This document shows, piece by piece, positions 56,501 to 64,000 of a stretch of 64,000 bases of DNA (positions within the stretch are counted from its first letter, which is position 1; every line of letters starts with the position of its first letter). The stretch comes from Cladorrhinum sp. PSN259. Its lineage: Eukaryota > Ascomycota > Sordariomycetes > Sordariales > Podosporaceae. The stretch spans positions 372,001 through 436,000 of the forward strand of contig MU867084.1 of the NCBI GenBank assembly GCA_033725935.1, read 5' to 3'. A program made the position numbers and the translations under genes. The notes below the pieces were generated by a model. It saw only the letters and a list, made by a program, of their open reading frames with translations, made no database searches and was not told the origin of the DNA.

Positions 56501-59500
56501 CGGGAGTTGGACGACACGGCTCATAGCTGATGGCTCATAATCTCTGCATATTTCTTGCTGTGGTGCCTCAAAAGGGAATCTCAAAGTGGGATGAGGACCA
56601 ATGGATCTTGTCAGCCAGATAGGATTTGAAACTGCCAGCTCACCAAGGAGGGTAACAAGGCATTTTGCCTGGGAAAGCTTTGGATTGGTCAAAAGCTTCC
56701 TTGGACTTTGCTCAGCTTCATCAGCCTGCTTTTTGCCGACTATCAAACCAACAGCTTTGATAGTGTGGCTTTGCCTGGAAGAGGGGTACTGAGCCTCGGC
56801 TATCAGTGTCTCTGCAGAGAACTTTACACTGCCTGTTTGGTATTCCGTAGTTTCAAGATACCCGTCCGGACTTGCCAACAGTTCAATCTTTTCACGGTCT
56901 GACCGCCCCCCTCTTCCGATTGTGCTGACTGTCCGACTTCGGATAATACCGAATCTAGCAATCATCGCTATGACTTGTTACTGTTAGTGGGCAATGGTGG
57001 CATCCTGCCGACGTGCCCCCCATGGCTAGATCTTCAGTATCGAAACAATCCCAACTCTACACGTGTAGTTATGGATCAATCGATCCAAAGATCTTGGGAC
57101 CATCTGACCATATAAAGACAGACCGCAACTTGAACATGGAGAAGATCCCGGCCCCCCTCCCTAACCCCCCCGCCCCCCCGAGCAAGCGGAACCCGCCAAG
57201 CGGGGCCGCCCGCTGTCCGTTATTAGCTCGGCATTCTGGCGGTCGGTGAACCCTCATTCCCTGGTCTGTGATCTGTTTTTGTACGCTGCAAACAATTCCT
57301 CCATGTTGCAATACTATGCCGCTGCGATGATTATTGGGGGCGGTGAATGAAGAAAATATGCAGTTGCTGTTGTTCAAAAGCTGGCCCTGGTCCCTGCATT
57401 TCCGTTTTGCCCACTTGGGATGCATCGCATCGTCAACAAAAACGACTTCTTTTTTTCTTGTGCTTTTTCAATGGAGCATTATCGGAGGAGACGGCTAGTA
57501 ACTCGCTCTAGGACATGGCCTGGACAGACTTTTTTTCTTTCATGCATTGGCTCTTCTCGACGCTTCCCTCGATTGTGGATTCATGCGCCAGCAAACACAG
57601 AAACAAATTGCCTCATTTTCCACCTTCACAGCCAAGCCCGATTCATGACCTTTTCAGAATGGTAACTTCCAGATATGTCTTTAAAAGATAATTTCCAATC
57701 TCGAGTTTGGGTGGGGCCAAGGATCATTGCAGGTTTGATTTCATTGAAATCTCACCCTTCAAAAAGAGATTTTGTGGAGCGAGCCAATCGTTTAATCGAG
57801 ATGAGAGCGAGAGGGCCCGGGCTTCTAGAAGGCCATGTGGAAGCTCCCGTGCGATGGGTGGGGCCTTGCAGCTGCGCAGCACTGGTAAGGCTGAAGCTAA
57901 CAGTGGCTTGGGATGCTGTATAAAATTCACAAACCAGGCACAAAAGGTGGGGTGTGGCGCCGTGCAGCCGGGACAGGGATGATGAGGGAATCCTTCTCCA
58001 CGTTTGGGTTCCCCGCCTTTCCGTTCAACTCGCTGAAACCCAAGACCTTTCAAATACGACATCAAACTTCTGATCATTCTCAAATGATGACCATCTCGGG
58101 TCCGATCAATTGTAAAGACGTTCGATTTACAAACAATTTCCACCAGAGGTCTGAGAGCAGCTACAACCAAGGTCGTGGCTGGCTCTCATCAACCGCTTGT
58201 CAAACTTTGTCTCGAACCCGCGCGACTTTCTCTCTCATCAGGGAGACGATGCACTTAAGCTCAGACAGGCTTCAAGGTTGCTGTAACACACAGTAAATCA
58301 TAACAAATCGCAAACTATTATTCCGGTCTTACAGCCCGTTTCTGTCACTATCTGTGCCGCGCTTTGTTTTTCCCGGCTGTCAACAAAGACTTTTACCTGG
58401 ACACGGCGACTGTGGTTGACACGAGCAAGGACGATCTTAAAATCAACAATAACGTTGTCAATAGACTCTCGGACCCTTCACAAACACAACTGCCAGCTTT
58501 CCGGGACGAGCCCAGACGGCTGAAGCACGTCGGAAACTTTTTGGTTCTGCAGGCTCTTTTTCAGGTACTTTGCGGGGTGTGGCATCTTCTCTGCCGCCGT
58601 TACAATGTCCAAGGAGAGCAAAGAGCGGCACAACATTGAACAGAGCCCAAAGCGCTGAACCTCAGCATGGGGGACCATGGATATATCTGGCGGATTCCCA
58701 ACGTGCCGTGTCGAGGCGCCAATGACCATGAAAGATTGACATTTTCCCCGCGACCACCTTCTTGGCCGGGAAACACACCTGTCGGTCCTGTCTGCCCACA
58801 TGGTGGCTGCCGGCGTTTCAACAATATTGAATGGCGTTCGATAGGCGTAAGCAGCTGCGCAGCATGATTGCAGTGAGGCGTCTCTCCCTTCCCTTGCGCC
58901 GGCAGCCTCCTTCTCGTTTATCCAGGCTCCCGTTCACATGTCGGACACTTGCCAGTACGGTTTTCTTCGGCATCGACTCCGTATTGGTCTCCACACGTTA
59001 CCGGAAGCCCCCGACACCCCGGACCGGAACTCATGTACCTGAGTTTCGAGATCCGCCGGGAATGTTCGCCCTGCAGTTGATATCGGGCGTCATCTCTCAT
59101 TTCTCGTTGTGTCATCCTATCCATTGACTGGCGAATACCCTCTCAATAGACACACTGTCAGGCGCCAGTCGACATTAAACTGGACGATTGGTGGCGATCT
59201 GACGTCAACAATGGCTTCACCCCTTTTGTGGGAAGCTATCGGTCTCAAAACCAGCGGCACGGGCTAAACTTAGCCTTTCCATTTGATATGCTCGCGGATC
59301 GGATTCGGCAAGATCCAACGATAAAAGAAACAAGCGCTCAGACAGTAGTAATTTGTGCGACGGCCGCCTGTTCTTTTCCGTTTCGCAATACATCAGGGTC
59401 CAGTTGAACCAATGAGGACTCAATTGACGCCCCAAAAAAAAAGTTTCGAGTTTCGACATGGGTAACGCGAGAGACGCGATGCAAGATGCGGGTGTTTGAC

Positions 59501-60534
59501 GGTGCATTTTATTATGACGCGTTCGTGCAGCACGTTTATGGCAAAAGCATCGACGGGACGCGAGTCGTTTCTGGAGCCAAGAAGTGGTTCGCCGTGAATT
59601 GGCGCCATTTGCGAAGATGTGAGCCACTGAGGAGGAGGTTGGGGTTGCAACGTCGGAGCAGGAAAGCAGCAAGGGGCGGCCAAAGCGATTCCGCTGAGAA
59701 CCTCTCAAAGGAGCCCGAGCCAAATCGGGAAGATCACTCGTGCAATTTGACATCTGCCTGAGGAACGATTACGCTCGGTGTTTTTGGTATCACGAATACG
59801 AAAGGAGGATGGCCAGCTACCAGTCCATCACCACCTCACTTTCTTTGTGTCTGCGAACATTCCCGAAACCTCCGGATTGATGAGATATTCAAGTTTCAAG
59901 ATGATGCCAGATACCCGCATTCCCAGTCCCAATTAAATAACACCCCCACAAGCCAAGCCCGTGGGGAGCAAAACGCACCGTCCAATGAGGAGCAAGACTG
60001 CCGCGATTTCGCGATTTTTCAAGCCTGCTGAAAATGCATTCAGCCTGGACCTTTGATGATCTGACTGCCCAATTCCCAGCACTTTGGGGCAGCCAGCTGC
60101 GCGCCGCAGAGTAGCATCCAGGGCGCAAACATCTTGATCTCGTCCCCCCGGCGTCGCGGTATCATTGGTTCGAAGGGGAAGGATTCAGGAGTTTTGGCAG
60201 TGTATGTACGTAACCCGGCAAAGTAAGCTGCCTCATTTGTTTTTTGGCTTTGTTGGTGATGTATTACACCCCGCCGAAGGGAGGCAAAAACTGGCTGTGT
60301 GACTTAGTTGCTGCGGCTCCAAACTACTGCTCATCAAGATGGCTTTCTTCCAATCGGCGGAGCGGATTGATGACTGTTATAACAAACGATATCTCAGCCT
60401 CCCGACCTCCTCCTCCTGCCAGTCTTGGTCTCATGAAGCGAGGGTGTTCAAGTTTCAGTCAGTCATCAGGAGAGTAAGTAAGATGACATGGTATGAGTTT
60501 GTGTTGTATCAGTGTATGTAGGTACTTACGAGGC
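56501..60534. other. gene-free region upstream of the G1 cyclin, part 2
   Basis: No gene is supported. The longest frame (59217-59753, minus) has no recognisable features and a basic, Ser/Arg-rich composition typical of chance translation. The stretch holds one strong G-quadruplex motif. Confidence 0.5.
57152..57179 (-). promoter_or_regulatory. G-quadruplex motif
   Basis: On the minus strand the order is seven G, C, seven G, TTA, three G, A, six G. This satisfies the four-run, short-loop rule for an intramolecular G-quadruplex very well, and the plus strand could form an i-motif. It lies 5.7 kb upstream of the cyclin start and contains one TTAGGG unit. Confidence 0.75.
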
Positions 60535-60558
60535 AACCCGGCTCTGCGGGGCCGGGTT
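60535..60558. repeat. perfect inverted repeat (8-bp stem, 8-nt loop)
   Basis: AACCCGGC and GCCGGGTT flank the loop TCTGCGGG. The stem has six G-C pairs, so RNA from either strand would fold here. I cannot say whether it is transcribed. Confidence 0.7.
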
Positions 60559-60727
60559 TGTCATGCAACCTGGTGATCTTTCACACAGTAACACGACGCA
60601 TCACATTCAAGCCAGGCCAGATACAGAACCATTCCCTCGGAAGCTTTTCCTTTTCGTGTTGTGATATGAAATATATCGATCAGCACTCGAATCACATCAT
60701 CATCCTCCTGTTTACTTTATTTGCCAT

Positions 60728-60890
60728 CATTTGGAACCCGGAATTTTGTTTTGATAATATGCGCTGTTATATTCTTTTTTCTTTTCTCACAGTTCCTGTT
60801 TTTACTCGGCAGTTGTCATTTGGAACCTGGAATTTTATTTTGATATATGCGCCGTTCTATTCTTTCTCTTTTTCGCAGTTCCTGGTGTTT
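60728..60890. repeat. degenerate direct tandem duplication, about 75-90 bp unit
   Basis: Copy 1 (60728-60816) and copy 2 (60817-60890) both begin CATTTGGAAC, continue through GGAATTTT, then a TTTGAT...ATGCGC block, then a T-rich run, and close with CAGTTCCTG. They differ by small indels and mostly pyrimidine or purine transitions. A partial third CACAGTTTCCTG lies near 60925. Confidence 0.8.
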
Positions 60891-61522
60891 GTTTTTTGAG
60901 ATCTGTTGTTTGTTTTATCTTTTCACAGTTTCCTGGTTTTGTTTGTTATTGACTACCTATACTACTCCGTACCTTATCTGTGCCGATTCCTGAAATTTGT
61001 GCGCATGAACCTGGAAGTTTACAGTTTTGTAAAATCTTGATTTTTTACTGTTTTGGGGTAGTTGTATTGTATACACCAATCACCAAAAAAAACTTTCTTT
61101 TTTTTTCTTTCGGATATAACTTTTTAAAAACGCGTTACTAAAAAAAATCACTTTACGCGTGCCATGCCACTCATGCGAATTGCGCGTGTTTTGCAAAGTG
61201 TGAGGAGAAGGTCTCCGGAATCCAATGAACTGTGCCGCATTATTACAGGGGGATCGATCTGTTTCTGGCATTTTGGCATTTTCAATTGGCAATGCATAAC
61301 TGCGCGTTGGATTGGGATGAGAAATAAAGACTAACTGGAAATGAAAAGTCCATTGGATGGATGGGAGGGACTTGCCTGACTTGGTCATGTTGCAGTGGTC
61401 TGGTTACGGGGTTGCGGTACCAAAGATTGGGGAGTGTTCAAAGTGCAGTGGTAAGTTATTTTAAAAAGGGGTTGAGGTTGCCTCCTGTTGGGCATGGGTA
61501 GGGGTAGGGTGGTTACGCAGCC

Positions 61523-61538
61523 ATGGATGGATGGATGG
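61523..61538. repeat. ATGG microsatellite
   Basis: Four tandem ATGG units. Confidence 0.85.
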
Positions 61539-64000
61539 AATGAGTATTATTATATGCCCCCAGGCTGGCGGGTATAATACATCCGAAAATGACTCTTTTT
61601 TCTTCTTTTTTTTTAAAAAAAGGAAGAACTCCGGCCTTGTGATACACAAGTGTATTGGCTGAAGGTGGTTATTTAATGATGATCGGGTTTGTTCCCAATT
61701 GCTCTGTGCTGAGGCGTGGAAGGTGAAAAAGATTACTCGGTCGGTTTTTTTTGCAAAGGGGGAAGTTTGGTACGCGTCAATTGTAACCAAGAGATGGTTT
61801 GTGCTGAAAAGATCTTCTCCAAGTGGGTTTGAACTTGTATTATTATTGGTTTTCATCTCTCTCTCTCGGTACCATCTTTTAGAGATACTCAAACTCAGGT
61901 GTCTTTAACTGAGGATGGTTGGTTGGGGGGAATCATCTCGGCTTTCTTCTTAGCTCGCAAGCGCGCGCAAGTCACCTACATATCTGGAAGGCATACAGTC
62001 TTCATTTCACCAGTACAGTAAACAAGGTTAGCTTTGGGTCTTGCGGCTAAAGGGACCAACGAATTTTCAGAGATGGAAAAGAGGCGGATGATAAAATTGG
62101 GGTTCTCCTTCGGAGGTTGTCATCGGCATCATCATCGATGATACGATGTGGTGGTCATGTTATACACAAGGAGCGAATACGTATTACACAGTGCTGGCGC
62201 GCGCATGCGGATACAACTGAACAGTGCGGCTGGTGAGACAACGGTACACAGTTATCGACTTTTTGGGTTTCTCTTTGCTCAAATTTGTTTTTCTATCTCC
62301 TCTGGCTTTTTTGGCTGGGCCGAGACATACAGCTGACGTGCATTTAGGGGTTGTTGTGTACGAAAAGGAGGTTAGGATGAGGGAGAAGTTGAAAGCTTAG
62401 CGGATTGGATATGATGACATTGGATTCAGTATCATCTTATCACGATATGGTATTGGGACATCATTTGTCTTCATCTTCTTGTTCTTGCTGATGATGGAGA
62501 ATTGGAGGTTGGAGAGGTTGACAGACACGAAAGGTACAAGAGCTCGTGTGCGCATGTCTTACTTTTCCTTGAGACATATTCCTAGCTTTCTAGAAGACTG
62601 CGGTTTTCCCTCATGATAAGCCTTTCTGCCTGGTTGGGCTGAGACATGAGTTCATGTCTATCAAGCTAAAATTTTCTTCTGTAGAAGACAAGGTCAAAGA
62701 TTTTAGTGTGTGGCAAATCGTGAAGATTGAGATGGTGCCAGTGATAATCTCTTCAGATGGCGTCGAAATTTGGGCTTGTGTTGCTTTACAGGAGGGGTAG
62801 TTATTATGAATCAGGTTTTCGAGAGACTTTCTGTTGATCAAAATAAAGTGACTTGTACCAACGCCCCCGTGATTGCGCATTGCCATTGTTTATCTAGGAC
62901 AAGCCCAGGTGATACATACATGTCCATTTGCATAGGATATTGCATTTATACATATGCAGACTGCACGCATGCTTTTCAGTCCATTATGTCAGCCGCCGTT
63001 TTGAAGACTTTTCTTTTAACTCAGCCTCCGTTTTGCCTCCCCAGGGAGAAAGTTTGGAACGAAAAATTGCTTCAGGGTCCAGGGGTCCGGACAGACATCA
63101 TTGCCAGACTCGGAAAAATCATGGTTTGAACTTGGGTCATGAGTTTAGGGTCCGTATGCTGCTTCCCGCCCCTTTCCGTTCGTTCGTCCCCCCTATCCCT
63201 TCCCGTGATGGGTTGTCCGAAACATTGGAACCGGTGGGGTTGGAAAAGGTGTTTATGTAGGGGCAAGTAAACGAACGAACGGGGATCGACAGTGACATAG
63301 GGTCATGACATTTTTGTTTGACATGAAGGGTTGTTTCCTGGTACCTAGTGTGAAGGGACGCTTTCTTTTGCGGATTTCCTTTGAACGCAACGCATGTCTG
63401 ACACAGGGCTCGTACGTTTAGAGTGTAGCTGAATCTTAACAGTAGTTGGTGAGCATGACCTCTTTTTAACTTGAAGGGTACCTACCTGCGTGCCCGACTG
63501 TGTAAGGGGCAGTTCTTTGGTTGTGATATCATGCATACACGCATGCCTGCGGCCGAGGAATCGTTCGTCGTGGGGGTCCAGTATTGGTTGATGCAAGTTG
63601 TCGTTCGTCTTGACATCCTCGAGAGGAACCTCGGCGCAAACACGTAGGTGAACTGATTGTGAAAAGAAATCGCTTGCGTATGGGAACGTGTTTTACTTTG
63701 GCGTTGTTTACTTCAATGTCGCTCTTGAGGTTCACCTTTTCAGGGAGACAATAATTACCTGTACTTTGTTGATCGACTCATTTCTTCGGGCTCTGCTGAC
63801 TGTAAAACTACTTGCGGTGAGAGATTGAAGAGCTGTTCAAGCGGTGCGTTCCCGCAGAATATTGGGCTCAGACTAGGTGTTTACCGGATGACCACTTGTG
63901 CGTACGTAACCACGACGAAGGGTCGGAGTTGCCGATCATGGGTAGCTCTTAGATATCGGGAGTATATTGGAAGCAACGTGGCAGTCTCTCAAGGGTTTCT

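Larger units (their letters stand above)
60559..64000. other. gene-free region, part 3, AT-rich, to the window edge
   Basis: No gene is supported. The first 550 bp are AT-rich and contain a degenerate tandem duplication. Further right are T and A runs near 61590-61622. The right end may be the promoter of a gene outside the window. Confidence 0.5.

Noticed and set aside
59217..59753. 178-codon minus-strand frame in the desert
   Set aside because: No recognisable motif, no splice continuation, and basic Ser/Arg-rich composition typical of random translation.
60167..60173. tRNA B-box-like GGTTCGA
   Set aside because: It is followed by AGGGG and not by the needed CC, and no acceptor stem, A box or cloverleaf can be drawn around it.

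Overview
The window is nuclear DNA from a filamentous ascomycete, most likely a Sordariomycete and plausibly Sordariales. The support is as follows. Introns are short (about 55-75 nt) with GTRNGT-type donors and CTAAC-like branch sites. Genes are spaced at about one per 4 kb, and many proteins are fungus-specific (Pal1, DUF7707, PFA4-type DHHC enzyme, NoxA, CLN-type cyclin). The fungal class I myosin starts with the ATRR/KKATFDTTKKKEIGVSDL-type head seen in this group. The species cannot be named from sequence alone. I found 15 protein-coding genes, one of them cut by the left edge, and no tRNA, rRNA, CRISPR array or intact transposon.

Left part (1-26 kb): a Ppc89-like spindle pole body protein (partial, -), a small cysteine-rich GPI-anchored DUF7707 protein (+), a choline/ethanolamine phosphotransferase (+), a secreted glutaminyl cyclase (+), palmitoyltransferase PFA4 (-) divergent from a polytopic GT90/CAP10-like glycosyltransferase (+), class I myosin (-), and NADPH oxidase NoxA (+). 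Myosin and NoxA are divergent across 3.9 kb of apparently non-coding DNA.

Middle part (27-49 kb): widely conserved genes alternate with three large proteins I do not recognise. The conserved genes are the double-bromodomain RSC subunit Rsc4 (-), the CDK subunit Cks1 (+), the morphology protein Pal1 (+) and an APC-family permease (-). The unknowns are a 1100-residue coiled-coil/membrane protein (26.9-30.3 kb, -), a 660-residue protein with one retropepsin-like DSGAT active-site motif (40.6-42.6 kb, -), and a 1220-residue protein (43.0-46.8 kb, +). The last two are divergent and share a 409-bp intergenic region. This pair is my best candidate for an undescribed system, but its function is open.

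Right part (50-64 kb): a G1 cyclin of the CLN/Puc1 type (-), then about 12.6 kb with no gene I can support. That stretch holds a strong G-quadruplex motif, a degenerate tandem duplication, a perfect hairpin and several microsatellites.

Several conserved genes concern cell cycle and polarity: spindle pole body protein, myosin I, NoxA, Pal1, Cks1 and G1 cyclin. Exon boundaries were assigned by eye from splice signals plus reading-frame continuity. All gene models close in frame, but none has transcript support here.
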